Part shown: positions 34,603 to 43,521 of the stretch, in pieces
Layout of the letters: each line of letters opens with the position of its first letter
How positions within the stretch are numbered: position 1 is the first letter of the stretch
Source of the DNA: Allobosea sp035944375
GTDB lineage: Bacteria > Pseudomonadota > Alphaproteobacteria > Rhizobiales > Beijerinckiaceae
Reading direction: 5' to 3' (one strand)
Assembly (NCBI RefSeq): GCF_035944375.1
Contig: NZ_DASZBE010000044.1
Length of the DNA: 64,000 nt
Notes under the pieces: model-generated
Seen by the model: only the letters and a program-made list of their open reading frames with translations
Told to the model about the DNA's origin: nothing
The model's database searches: none
Made by a program: the position numbers and the translations under genes

Positions 34603-37002
34603 TCAGGCCGCCAGGGGCCCCGCCTCCTGCTCGATCTCAACATCGGTCCATCCCTTGGCGTGGTAGCGCCCGGCCAGGCGGCCCGCATCGTCCATCGTAA
34701 ACAGCGCCAGCCAGCCCTGGTCGAACAGCGCCCGAAGGTTCGGATGATGCGCGAGGACGCCGAGGATCGCCTCGCGCGGGGCGGCGACGACCACGGAGAG
34801 GCGCAGCGGCTCGTGCATCAGCCGCTCGCCGTCATGGACCGACTGCCAGGGCAGACCGCCGCGTAGCAGGCCGCCATTGCCCTCGAACACGCCGATCCCG
34901 CCGACGACGTTGTGCAGCAGCTTGTTGCCGGCACCGAAGGCGGCCGGTGCGACGGCCGAGCCATAATATTGCAGGCTGATCCAGCTCGCGACGACGACGG
35001 GCGCGGTCAGGATCAGTTCGAGCACCTTGAACCCGGGGTCGGCCCGCCAGTCATAGCTGTGCAGGAAGGCGCGCCCGGCGAGCGAAGCCCCTGCCGTGTG
35101 CCGGCGCGGCGCGGCGATGAAGGCCTTGCAGCCGGCCAGCCCCCATTCCGGCCGGACCTGGGCCCAGTTCCGGCCGCGGCGCGCGACATCACCCTCGCCG
35201 GTCGCGCCGGGCAGGCACAGCGCCCGCTCGGTCCGGGCGAGCCGTCCAGCCGACGCCAAGAGCGACTCCAGCCTGGCGAGATCGGCGGCGTGCGAGGGCG
35301 GCAGCGCCTCGCGGTCGAACAGCGTGACCTCGTCGCTGACCGTGTCGTGCAGTCCCGCAACGAAGCGGGTGTCGGCCGGGATCTCGATGCCCTGCGCCGC
35401 GAGGCCGCTGCGGACCGCGTCGTCGTTCAGCAGCCCGGCCAGCAGGCGGGCATTGACGTCTCCGGGAAAGCCGCCGCAGGCACCGCATTGCAGGGCGCTG
35501 GCATGGGCGTTGTTGACCAGCCGCGCGCCATGGCCGGCCAGCAACACCAGCCGCGCGAAGCGCGAGGTCAGCGACATCGCCCGCAGGATCGTCGCCGCCA
35601 TCTCGGCGCGTTGCGCCACCGTGAGCGAGGCGTCGAGCCGCGGCGCGGCCCCATCGCCGTTGGGGCGGTGATCGGCCATGACGGAGTCGTGGAAGAGCTT
35701 CCAGAGGTAGAGCGGCCCGCTCGCCTCGACGAAGGCGAAGGACGAGACCGCCGCGCGCTTGAAGCGGCCCCAGGCGCGTCGGGCGCGGGCACCGATGCGC
35801 TGCTTCTCCTCCGCCGCCTCACCGGGAACGTCGCAGGTGAAGGAGCCGAGCCCCGGCTTCAGCAGGACCGGCAACCGCGCCTCACCATTCAGGGAGCCGA
35901 GCCGACGGTGCGAGACGCCGATGCCGAAGAAGCCGGCGAAGCCGAGCGTCTCCACGCCGGGATCCAGCGATTCCAGCGCACGACGGATGATCTCGGAGCG
36001 AACGTCGATGCAGAAGGCGGCCTGGACCGAGGGGTGCGCGGGCGGCTCCGTCCGGGAGGCGGCCGGCCGCCAGGCCACGAAGAACCGGCGCTGCGCGGCG
36101 CGGTCATAGGCTTCCTGCAGCAGAGCGTCGATGATCTGGTCGGGGCTGGGCTCGGCGGGAGCGGCATGGGCGTCGATCGCCTGCCGCCAGGGCTCGGCGA
36201 TCTGCCGCCCGAACTGCGCGTGCAGGGCCGCCTCGAAGGCAAGCGCGATCGCGAGCAGGTCGGTGATCGTCGCGTCGGTGCCGCCATCGCGCTCGGCCTG
36301 CCACTGCAGGTGGCGCGCATATTGGGCCCAGCCTCCGAGCCCGGTCAGAAGCGTGGTGAAATAGCTCTCGGCCGCGGCCTGCGGCAGGCCGAGCGCGAGG
36401 CAGGCGCGCCGGATCGCCGCCGGGGCGGCCTGCGGCTCCCGCGAGATGCGCAGGCAGAAACCCTTCAGCCCCGCGATCTCGGGCGAGAGATCCTGCGTCG
36501 CAAAGGCGCGCCAGGATTCATAGGCTCCGGCGGCCTGGGTCTTCGGCCACATCGCCTGGCCGAGATCGAAATGGCCCGAGGCCCAGGCGCCGATCCGGTC
36601 CGCGACGAAGCCCGGCCAATCGATGCCGGTGGCGTCGGCGCAGAGCGCCGCGACGGTCGGGATCGGGGATGCGGGCGCCGGGTCCCCGGCGAGGGCGGCC
36701 TCGACGGCGACGCGATCGGGCGCGCCCGGATGATTGGCGATGGCGGCGGCGAGATCACCCGGCGTGATCTCACCCGTCTGCCAGCGCTCGCGGTAGAAGG
36801 TCCGCGGCATGGTCACGGGGATGCCCCCTGCCCGCCCGAGGCGCGCCGCGGCCATGGGCAGCGTTTCTCCGGCGAGGCCGAGGAAGGGGTTCACCGCGAC
36901 GGACGCCGACAGGGGCCAGAGCGGCGGGATGATGCGGGCGGCACGATCGGCCTGCGCCATCAGGGCCGCCTGCAGGGCGTCCTGTCCGGGCTGCGCGTTC
37001 AT
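34603..37002 (-). CDS. dabA: Inorganic carbon transporter subunit DabA (DUF2309)
   Basis: A 799-residue protein of the DUF2309 family, the carbonic-anhydrase-like subunit of the DAB CO2/bicarbonate pump. The zinc and active-site residues fall at C331 and D333 in AAFCIDVRSEIIRR, H491 in LLAGHGARL and C506 in LQCGACGG. The spacing matches the characterised DabA residues C351, D353, H524 and C539 of Halothiobacillus. Conserved early segments include AVNPFLGL. Its ATG (37002-37000) overlaps the dabB stop, so the two are co-translated. It associates with the membrane subunit DabB and is thought to hydrate CO2 vectorially. Confidence 0.95.
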   Translation of the reverse strand: MNAQPGQDALQAALMAQADRAARIIPPLWPLSASVAVNPFLGLAGETLPMAAARLGRAGGIPVTMPRTFYRERWQTGEITPGDLAAAIANHPGAPDRVAVEAALAGDPAPASPIPTVAALCADATGIDWPGFVADRIGAWASGHFDLGQAMWPKTQAAGAYESWRAFATQDLSPEIAGLKGFCLRISREPQAAPAAIRRACLALGLPQAAAESYFTTLLTGLGGWAQYARHLQWQAERDGGTDATITDLLAIALAFEAALHAQFGRQIAEPWRQAIDAHAAPAEPSPDQIIDALLQEAYDRAAQRRFFVAWRPAASRTEPPAHPSVQAAFCIDVRSEIIRRALESLDPGVETLGFAGFFGIGVSHRRLGSLNGEARLPVLLKPGLGSFTCDVPGEAAEEKQRIGARARRAWGRFKRAAVSSFAFVEASGPLYLWKLFHDSVMADHRPNGDGAAPRLDASLTVAQRAEMAATILRAMSLTSRFARLVLLAGHGARLVNNAHASALQCGACGGFPGDVNARLLAGLLNDDAVRSGLAAQGIEIPADTRFVAGLHDTVSDEVTLFDREALPPSHAADLARLESLLASAGRLARTERALCLPGATGEGDVARRGRNWAQVRPEWGLAGCKAFIAAPRRHTAGASLAGRAFLHSYDWRADPGFKVLELILTAPVVVASWISLQYYGSAVAPAAFGAGNKLLHNVVGGIGVFEGNGGLLRGGLPWQSVHDGERLMHEPLRLSVVVAAPREAILGVLAHHPNLRALFDQGWLALFTMDDAGRLAGRYHAKGWTDVEIEQEAGPLAA

Positions 37003-38627
37003 GACGGGCTCCTTTCGCTCGTCGGCAGAGAAGATATCGGCCGCGCCCATCCGCGGGTGAGGCGGTCGAAGATGGCGTTGCCGTAGAAGCCGTTGGCGAG
37101 GTGGACACGCAACCCGGTCAGGGCCGGGTGGCCGGCCCAGTGCGGGAACAGGGCCTGGGCGAAGGCGACGCCGCCGAAGGAGAGCAGCGTCAGCACGATC
37201 AGCGCCCATTCCAAAGCGGTCGGCGGCGGGATCGGCGGCAACGTCGCGGAGGTCAGCCACTGCGCGAAGCGCTGGAGCAGGAAGTAGGAGAGCGAGGCGG
37301 CGATGGCGGCCGCCGATGTGCGCAGGGTGAGCGCGCGTGGCGCGGCGTCGGCCAGGCCCTGCGCGATCAGATAGGCGACGCCGAAGACCAGGATGGCGCC
37401 GAGCGCGATCGCCTGCGGCGACTTGTCGGCGAAGCCGAAGCTCAGCCCCATGAGCGCATAGAGCGCCAGAGCGAAGGCGAAGGCCTGCGCGACCACGCGA
37501 AGGCCGGCGACGGCCACCGGCCCCGGGCGGCGGGTCGCCGCGACCTGCTCCACGGCCCAGCCCGAGGACAGAAAGGCATGGGCCTTGTAGAGCGAGTGGG
37601 CGACGATGTGCAGCAGCGCGAGCGGGAACAGCGCCAGCCCGCATTGCAGGACCATGAAGCCCATCTGCGCCACCGTCGACCAGGCCAGCGAGGTCTTGAT
37701 CGCCGACTGGGTCAGCATCACCAGACCACCCAGCAGCGCGGTGAAGCCACCGACCAGCACCAGCGCCGCCAGTGCGCCCGGCGCCGTCAGCAGCAGATCG
37801 GCGAAGCGGATCAGCAGGAAGCCGCCGGCATTGATGATGCCCGCATGAAGCAGGGCCGAGACCGGCGTCGGCGCCTCCATGACCTCGACCAGCCAGCCAT
37901 GGGCGGGGAACTGCGCCGATTTCAGCAGCGCCGCCGTCACCAGCAGCGCCACCGCCCAGCCCGAACCGGCCGGGACCGGGCCGCTGCGTGCCTGGGCCAG
38001 GATCGTGCCGATATCGCCGGTACCGTAGCCCGCGACCAGGACGAGGCAGGCCAGCAGCAAGGCCGCATCCGCCAGCCGGGCGACGACGAATTTCTTGCGC
38101 GCCGCCCGCTGCGCCGCCGGCCGGGCGGGATAGAACAGAAGCAGCCGATGCAGGCAGAGGCTGGTCGCGATCCAGGCGACGAGAAGCTGCAGCAGGTTCC
38201 CGGCGCAGACGAGCAGGAGGGCCGCGGCGAGTGTGGCGCAGATCCAGCCGGTGAAGCGCCGCTCGCCCGGCTCGCCGGCGAGATAGCCGCGGCTGAAGCG
38301 CAGGACGACCCAGCCGACGAAGGTGATCAGCAGCAGCATCGTCACGCCGACGATGTCGAGACGCACCGAGAGGCCGAACCCGCGGGTGGCGAGCAGCGTC
38401 AGTGTCGCGGGGCCGGACAGGGCGAGTTGCACGGCCGCCCCGAGGGCGACGACCAGCGCCAGCGCCGCGGCGATCTCGGCCAGCGGCCCCTGCCCCTTCG
38501 CCGCGGACGCCTCGCGCCGCAGCAGGAACAGTGCCGCCGTGGCGAGAATGGCCGGGGCAAGGAGCGGGAGAGCGAATTGGGGCACGGCGAGGCTCGCGGA
38601 CTGGATGATCTCGCACGGCAATAGCAC
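36999..38627 (-). CDS. dabB: Inorganic carbon transporter subunit DabB (NuoL/MrpA-like membrane protein)
   Basis: A 542-residue membrane protein of the proton-conducting NuoL/MrpA family with at least thirteen hydrophobic segments. Key charged residues of the antiporter fold are seen in ALLKSAQFPAHGWLVEVMEAPTPVSALLHAG and in SAIKTSLAWSTVAQMGFM, followed by LHIVAHSLYKAHAFLSSG. It is the energy-coupling subunit of the DAB pump. The GTG at 38627 is the likely start; TTG at 38621 is another. The C-terminus (about 50 residues after the last helix) is soluble and overlaps dabA. The pair faces a divergent LysR gene. Confidence 0.93.
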   Translation of the reverse strand: MLLPCEIIQSASLAVPQFALPLLAPAILATAALFLLRREASAAKGQGPLAEIAAALALVVALGAAVQLALSGPATLTLLATRGFGLSVRLDIVGVTMLLLITFVGWVVLRFSRGYLAGEPGERRFTGWICATLAAALLLVCAGNLLQLLVAWIATSLCLHRLLLFYPARPAAQRAARKKFVVARLADAALLLACLVLVAGYGTGDIGTILAQARSGPVPAGSGWAVALLVTAALLKSAQFPAHGWLVEVMEAPTPVSALLHAGIINAGGFLLIRFADLLLTAPGALAALVLVGGFTALLGGLVMLTQSAIKTSLAWSTVAQMGFMVLQCGLALFPLALLHIVAHSLYKAHAFLSSGWAVEQVAATRRPGPVAVAGLRVVAQAFAFALALYALMGLSFGFADKSPQAIALGAILVFGVAYLIAQGLADAAPRALTLRTSAAAIAASLSYFLLQRFAQWLTSATLPPIPPPTALEWALIVLTLLSFGGVAFAQALFPHWAGHPALTGLRVHLANGFYGNAIFDRLTRGWARPISSLPTSERSPS

Positions 38628-38685
38628 CGTGCTTCATGCGCTAAAAATTCATTGTTTGCGCGATTCCGTTCGCTATGGTCGAACA
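38628..38685. promoter_or_regulatory. Divergent promoter region of dabBA and its LysR gene
   Basis: Only 58 bases separate the start codons of dabB and the LysR gene. The AT-rich core AAAAATTCATTGTTTG is the only low-GC stretch nearby and is the natural place for a LysR-type T-N11-A site and both -10 regions. I cannot define the exact sites. LysR-type regulators usually bind such shared regions and activate the divergent operon. Confidence 0.55.
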
Positions 38686-39564
38686 ATGTCAGGGCTGAAC
38701 TACAATCACCTGCGCTATTTCTGGATGGTCGCGCGGGAGGGCCATCTCGGCCGGGCGGCGCAGCGCCTGAACCTGACGCAGTCGGCCCTGTCCGTGCAGA
38801 TCAAGCGGCTCGAGGAGCAACTCGGCCACCGGCTGTTCGAGCGCGCCGGGCGCGGCCTGCTGCTGACCGAGGCCGGGCGCATCGCCCGCGACCATGCCGA
38901 CATCATCTTCGCTACGGGCGACGATCTGCTCGGCACGCTGCGCGAGAGCGGCCTGTCGCGGCATGTGCTGCGCGTCGGGGCGCAGGCGACGCTGTCACGC
39001 AATTTCCAGCTCGCCTTCCTGCGCCCGATTCTCGGGCGGCTGGATGTCGAGGTCGTGCTGAAAGCCGGCGCAACGCTGGAACTGTTGCGCGCGCTGGGCG
39101 CCCATCAGCTCGATGCGGTGCTGACCAACCAGCCTCCGGCCGCCGACCCCGAGCGCGCCTTCCTCACCCACAAGCTGGCGGAGCAGCCGGTCAGCCTCGT
39201 CGGCCGCCATGACCTCGTGGCGGACGCCGCAGGTTTCGAGAGCCTTCTCGCGCGCCATCCGGTCATCCTGCCGCCGCTCCACAGCGGCCTGCGGGACGAC
39301 ATCGACGCGCTGGTCGACCGGACCGGCGTCACGCTGCGGATCGCCGCCGAGGTCGACGACATGGCGATGATGCGCCTTCTGGTGCGTGAGGGCGTCGGCC
39401 TCGGCGTACTCCCGCCCATCGTCATCCAGGACGAACTCTCCCAGGGCCTTCTCGCCATCGGGGCGGCGCTGCCCGGCATCGTCGAGCGCTTCTATGCTGT
39501 CACGATAGCCCGCCAATTCCCAAACAATCTGCTGCAAGATCTTCTGCTCAGGCAGATGCAGTAG
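38686..39564 (+). CDS. LysR-family regulator, divergent from dabBA (NhaR-like)
   Basis: A 292-residue LysR-type regulator. The helix-turn-helix is YFWMVAREGHLGRAAQRLNLTQSALSVQIKRLE-like (residues 10-45; I read RAAQRLNLTQSALSVQIKRL as the core). The effector domain has LRVGAQATLSRNFQLAFLRP and REGVGLGVLPPIVIQDEL. The motif is like NhaR/TsaR-type proteins. The start at 38686 is a short form of a longer open frame and is the expected MSGLNYNHL. Its position opposite dabBA makes control of carbon uptake genes likely, possibly in response to CO2 or bicarbonate limitation. Confidence 0.9.
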   Translation: MSGLNYNHLRYFWMVAREGHLGRAAQRLNLTQSALSVQIKRLEEQLGHRLFERAGRGLLLTEAGRIARDHADIIFATGDDLLGTLRESGLSRHVLRVGAQATLSRNFQLAFLRPILGRLDVEVVLKAGATLELLRALGAHQLDAVLTNQPPAADPERAFLTHKLAEQPVSLVGRHDLVADAAGFESLLARHPVILPPLHSGLRDDIDALVDRTGVTLRIAAEVDDMAMMRLLVREGVGLGVLPPIVIQDELSQGLLAIGAALPGIVERFYAVTIARQFPNNLLQDLLLRQMQ

Positions 39565-39911
39565 TGCATGAGGTGACGCGGACGACGGTGCTTCCGGCGG
39601 GCGCACCAGCGTCGATCGCCCCCCAGCCCCATCGACCAACCCACTGGCGAGCCACCTTCCGCCGATGACGGTCAGGAACCCGACGGCGCGTGAATCACGA
39701 GCGGATCGCCGGACGGCTCCAGTGCGTTCACGGTGAACAGTCACGACGACTGCGCCGACCGACAGCGCCGGCGCCCAGCTGGTTCCGCTTATATATCAGA
39801 CGCTTCCATATGTTTTTCAATTGGCCTTTCAACATGATGGCCAAACCGGATCTTGTCTGACAAACTGTCGACAGCTCCCATCAGAGGGGCGTGCAGGGAG
39901 AGGATCATTTC
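39565..39911. other. Gap before the TRAP operon; contains a GntR-type palindrome
   Basis: No gene is supported here. The first half is GC-rich with no reading frame of recognisable family. The second half (from about 39785) is AT-rich and is the probable promoter of dctPQM. It contains TTGTCTGACAA at 39853-39863, described separately. Confidence 0.5.
39853..39863. promoter_or_regulatory. Perfect GntR/FadR-type palindrome TTGTCTGACAA
   Basis: TTGTC-T-GACAA is a perfect inverted repeat of the kind bound by FadR-subfamily GntR regulators of sugar-acid genes. It lies 49 bases upstream of the dctP start, in AT-rich promoter sequence. No GntR gene is present in the window, so the regulator would have to be encoded elsewhere. 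Confidence 0.55.
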
Positions 39912-40904
39912 ATGGAACGCAGAGTCTTGCTCAAGGGCATCGGTGCGGTGGCCGCCACCATCGCCGCCCCCGCGGTCGTCAGGGCGCAGGCCGTGCCGAC
40001 CCTTGTCGGCGCCGTCCAGTTCAACGACGCACATCCGTTCACGCAGGGATTGCTCAAGTTCGAGGAGCGGGTGAAGGCGCTCTACAACAAGCCGGTCAAC
40101 TTCACCCTGCACAAGGATTCCTCGCTCGGGCTCGAAAAGCAGTATTTCGAGTACATGGCGCAGGGGAAGAACGTCGACTATGCGATCGTCTCGCCCGCCC
40201 ATATGTCGACCTTCGCCAAGGCCGCGCCCTTCATCGACGCGCCCTTCGTGTTCCGCGACTTCGCCCATATGGAAGCGGTGGTGAACAAGGGTCTGCTCAA
40301 CCCGATCGCCGACGAGATCGAGAAGAAGGCCGGCGTCCGGCTGATCGGCTATGGCGGCGGCGGCGTGCGCAATCTCTTCGCCAACAAGCCCCTGAAGAAC
40401 GTCGCCGAGATCAAGGGCCTGAAGGTCCGCGTCCAGGGCGCGCCGATCTGGTCGCGCAGCTTCGCGGCCATCGGCATGTCGCCGACCGTGATCGCCTATA
40501 ACGAGGTCTACAACGCCATCCAGAACAACGTCATCTCGGCGGCGGAGAACGAGGCGGCCGGCATCGAGCAGATGAAGTTCTTCGAGGTCGCGCCCAACAT
40601 CCTGATGACGCAGCACGCCGTCTCGGTCAGGCCGATCTGCTTCTCGATGAAGACCATGGCGACCCTGCCCAAGGACCTGCAGGACGCCGTGATCCAGGCC
40701 GGCAAGGAAGCCGCCGACTACGAGCGCAAGATCGAATCGAGCGGCGATTCCGAGATCCTCGTCAGGCTCGAGGCGGCTGGCCGCCTGAAGCGCATCCCGT
40801 TCGAGGACCGGCCGACCATGCAGAAGCTCGCCGAGCCGATCATGCAGGCCTATGCGAAGGAAATCGACGCCAGCGGCATCCAGACCGCCATCGCCGGCGC
40901 CTGA
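39912..40904 (+). CDS. dctP: TRAP transporter solute-binding protein DctP
   Basis: A 330-residue periplasmic binding protein. An N-terminal signal (RRVLLKGIGAVAATIAAPAVVRAQA) may use Tat or Sec, since an RR pair precedes a moderately hydrophobic stretch. Conserved TRAP DctP features are FNDAHPFTQGLLKFEERVKA, VDYAIVSPAHM, LKGLKVRVQGAPIW-like (IKGLKVRVQGAPIW) and the arginine-linked AYNEVYNAIQNNVISAAENE. The ligand is probably a small organic acid. The downstream small and large permease genes complete the transporter. The start at 39912 follows GGGAGAGG. Confidence 0.9.
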   Translation: MERRVLLKGIGAVAATIAAPAVVRAQAVPTLVGAVQFNDAHPFTQGLLKFEERVKALYNKPVNFTLHKDSSLGLEKQYFEYMAQGKNVDYAIVSPAHMSTFAKAAPFIDAPFVFRDFAHMEAVVNKGLLNPIADEIEKKAGVRLIGYGGGGVRNLFANKPLKNVAEIKGLKVRVQGAPIWSRSFAAIGMSPTVIAYNEVYNAIQNNVISAAENEAAGIEQMKFFEVAPNILMTQHAVSVRPICFSMKTMATLPKDLQDAVIQAGKEAADYERKIESSGDSEILVRLEAAGRLKRIPFEDRPTMQKLAEPIMQAYAKEIDASGIQTAIAGA

Positions 40905-40963
40905 GCCCCTCAGCCCGATCCCGCCAGCCCTGGGCGCGCCAGCGTCCAGGGCCTTGCCTTCGC

Positions 40964-41497
40964 ATGCGGAACCTTTTCATGGATGCCTCTCTGTCTGGCA
41001 GGCCCGGCCTGTGGCGGCGCTTGACGGCTGCCTATGCACAACTGCTGTCGGCCATCGTCGTCGTTTCCGTCGGCATCTTGGTGGTGCCGGTGATGCTGCA
41101 GATCGTCTCGCGCTACACCAACCTGATTCCGTCCTACATCTGGACCGAGGAACTGGCGCGCTTCCTGTTCATCTGGACGGTGATGATCGGCGCAATGCTG
41201 GGCGTGCGTCATTCGGCCCATTTCGACGTCGACCTGCTGCCCCCGCTCGGCGCCAGAGGCGATGCCTTCATGCGCATCGTCGCCAAGCTCGGCGTGCTCG
41301 CGATCGCCATCGTCTTCGTCACCGGCGGCATCGAGTTCACCCAGTTCGCCTGGAACAGGACCTCCGAACTGGCCGAACTGCCGCTCTGGCTGATCCATGT
41401 CGCCTGGCCGATCGCCGGGGTCAGCTGGATCGCCTTCCTCGGCGAGCAGTTCGCAGACGATCTTCGCGTTCTCTTCGGAAAGACCCAGAGCCCATGA
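40964..41497 (+). CDS. dctQ: TRAP transporter small permease DctQ
   Basis: A 177-residue membrane protein with four hydrophobic segments, as expected for DctQ. Landmarks are SRYTNLIPSYIWTEELARFLFIW, MLGVRHSAHFDVDLLPPL and the last segment LIHVAWPIAGVSWIAFLGEQF. It joins DctM to form the ion-coupled permease. ATG 40964 or 40979 could start it. The gene follows dctP by 59 bases, and its stop overlaps the dctM start (ATGA), so DctQ and DctM are made together. Confidence 0.88.
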   Translation: MRNLFMDASLSGRPGLWRRLTAAYAQLLSAIVVVSVGILVVPVMLQIVSRYTNLIPSYIWTEELARFLFIWTVMIGAMLGVRHSAHFDVDLLPPLGARGDAFMRIVAKLGVLAIAIVFVTGGIEFTQFAWNRTSELAELPLWLIHVAWPIAGVSWIAFLGEQFADDLRVLFGKTQSP

Positions 41498-42813
41498 CCG
41501 GCAGCGTTCTCTCGTCGGGCGAGGCTGCCTTTATCCTGTTCGGCTGCTTCTTCCTCGGCCTTTTCCTGCGCATCCCCGTCGCCTTCGCGCTCGGCCTGGC
41601 CTGCCTGCCGATCCTGCTCATCGAGCCCCGGCTCGATACGATGACGCTGATGAGCGAGACGTTCAACGCGTTCAACTCCTTCATCCTGCTCGCCGTCCCG
41701 TTCTTCCTGCTCACCGCCAATCTGATGAATGTCGGCGGGGTGACGGACCGGCTGATGAGCCTGGCGCGGGCGCTCGTCGGGCATTTTCCCGGCGGGCTGG
41801 CGCAGATCAACGTGGTGCTGTCCTTCTTCTTCGCCGGCATCTCCGGCTCGTCGACCGCGGATGCCGCGAGCCAGTCCAAGATCTTCATCGCCGCTCAGCG
41901 CAAGGAAGGCTACGACGACAGCTTCTCGGTCGCGATCACCGCCGTCTCGGCCGTGCTGGCCGTCATCATCCCGCCTTCGATCCTGATGATCGTCTGGGGC
42001 GGAATCCTGACGACGTCGATCGGCGCGCTGTTCCTCGCCGGCGTCATTCCCGGCCTGCTGATCGGCGTGGCGCAGATGGCGACGGTCCATGCCTATGCGG
42101 TCCGGCGCGGCTACCCGACCTATCCGCGCTCCTCCGTCAGGCAGGTGTTCTCGGCCTTCGAACGGGCCGCGCTGGCGCTGCTGACGCCCGGCATCATCAT
42201 CGGCGGCAAGGTCTTCGGCTGGTTCACCGCAACGGAATCGGCGGCGATCGCGGTCGTCTATGCCGGCTTCCTGTCGCTCTTCGTCTATCGCGAGATGAAC
42301 CTGAAGGGGCTCTATGCGGCCCTGCTCGATACCGGGAGGCTCGCCGGCGTGACGCTGTTCTGCGTCGGCACCGCGTCGGCCTTCGGCTGGCTGATGGCCT
42401 ATTACAAGATGCCGCAGGCGATCCTGACCGGCGTTTCGGCCTGGGGCATGAGCTTCTACGAGACCGGCTTCTTCATTTCCGCCGTCTTCCTGCTGGTCGG
42501 TTGTTTCCTCGACGCGATTCCCGCCATCATCATCGTCGGGCCGATCCTGGCGCCGCTCGCCAAGACGGTGATGATGGACCCGGTCCATTTCGCCATGATC
42601 GGCATCGTCAGCCTCGCCTTCGGACTGGTGACGCCGCCTTACGGTCTTTGCCTGATGATCTCGTGCTCGGTGGCCGGCATCAGCATGCGCTCGGCGATCC
42701 GCGACACGCTGATCATGCTGATCCCGATGTTCTTGGTGCTCGCGCTGATCATCATGTGGCCGAGCGTCTCGCTGTTCCTGCCGAGCCTGATCTCGCCGGA
42801 GTTCCTGAACTGA
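41494..42813 (+). CDS. dctM: TRAP transporter large permease DctM
   Basis: A 439-residue permease with about twelve hydrophobic segments. The DctM family motifs are AVPFFLLTANLMNVGGVTDRLM, FFFAGISGSSTADAASQSKI, PPSILMIVWGGILTTSIGALF, FTATESAAIAVVYAGFLS and a C-terminal GLVTPPYGLCLMISCSVAGIS. It is the main transport channel of the dctPQM system. ATG 41494 sits in the dctQ stop (ATGA). The open frame extends far upstream into dctQ, but that part is out of frame with any known gene and is ignored. Confidence 0.93.
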   Translation: MTGSVLSSGEAAFILFGCFFLGLFLRIPVAFALGLACLPILLIEPRLDTMTLMSETFNAFNSFILLAVPFFLLTANLMNVGGVTDRLMSLARALVGHFPGGLAQINVVLSFFFAGISGSSTADAASQSKIFIAAQRKEGYDDSFSVAITAVSAVLAVIIPPSILMIVWGGILTTSIGALFLAGVIPGLLIGVAQMATVHAYAVRRGYPTYPRSSVRQVFSAFERAALALLTPGIIIGGKVFGWFTATESAAIAVVYAGFLSLFVYREMNLKGLYAALLDTGRLAGVTLFCVGTASAFGWLMAYYKMPQAILTGVSAWGMSFYETGFFISAVFLLVGCFLDAIPAIIIVGPILAPLAKTVMMDPVHFAMIGIVSLAFGLVTPPYGLCLMISCSVAGISMRSAIRDTLIMLIPMFLVLALIIMWPSVSLFLPSLISPEFLN

Positions 42814-42855
42814 CCGTTTCTGCCGGCGTGTGGGCGAGCGCGCCGGCAGAGTCCA

Positions 42856-43521
42856 TCAACCCGCGTCCCGTGGCGGCGTCGGCTGCAAGGGCTTCTCGTC
42901 GGTCCCGGGCGGCGGCGTCGCGAAGACCACCCAGCCCTGGCGCAGCCGCGTCAGCGTGGTGACGAGGCAGGCGGCGGCGAAGACATAGGCGATGATGGGA
43001 AACGACCCCGGGAAGACGCACATCAGGGCCAGGGCCGCGATCGTCTCGGCACCCTCGGTCAGGCCCGTGAGATAGTAGATCCCCTTCTGCGGATAGACCT
43101 CGCTGGTGAGGCCGCGCTTGGCGGCGATGACGGCAAAGGCGAGGAAGCTCGATCCCGTGCCCATGAAGGCTGCGAGCAGCACCGCCGCCGGCAGCGCATT
43201 CCGGGCCGGATCGGCCAGCGCGAAGCCCAGCGGGATGCAGCCATAGAAGGCGAAGTCGAGAGTGATGTCGAGAAAGGCGCCGCGCTCGGTCGGGCCGTTC
43301 AACCGCGCCACCGCCCCATCCAGCGCATCGAACAGGCGGCTGACCAGGATCGCGATCAGTGCGACCCCGTAGAACTGCAGGGCCAATGCCGGCACGGCAC
43401 CCAGGCCGATGGCGAAGCCCGCCACCGTCAGGCCGTCCGCACCGACGCCGCGCCGCGCCAGCGCCGCGGCGACCGGCTTCAGAACGCTTTTGACGACGGG
43501 CAGGAGAAAACGGTCCAGCAT
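42856..43521 (-). CDS. CDP-alcohol phosphatidyltransferase family protein
   Basis: A 221-residue membrane protein with about five to six hydrophobic segments. The CDP-alcohol phosphotransferase motif is present as DALDGAVARLNGPTERGAFL followed by D-ITL-D. Three alternating acidic residues of this motif coordinate the metal and CDP. The family includes phosphatidylglycerol phosphate, phosphatidylserine and inositol phosphate synthases; this member is of an unassigned rhizobial type. ATG 43521 fits MLDRFLLP. It is the only gene on its strand between dctM and a 570-base gap, so it is probably transcribed alone. Confidence 0.78.
   Translation of the reverse strand: MLDRFLLPVVKSVLKPVAAALARRGVGADGLTVAGFAIGLGAVPALALQFYGVALIAILVSRLFDALDGAVARLNGPTERGAFLDITLDFAFYGCIPLGFALADPARNALPAAVLLAAFMGTGSSFLAFAVIAAKRGLTSEVYPQKGIYYLTGLTEGAETIAALALMCVFPGSFPIIAYVFAAACLVTTLTRLRQGWVVFATPPPGTDEKPLQPTPPRDAG

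Noticed and set aside
34603..38637. A single 1344-residue open frame covering dabA and more
   Set aside because: The part upstream of 37002 is out of frame with dabB and has Arg/Gly/Ala-rich sequence without family motifs. DabA starts at 37002 and DabB is encoded in another frame.
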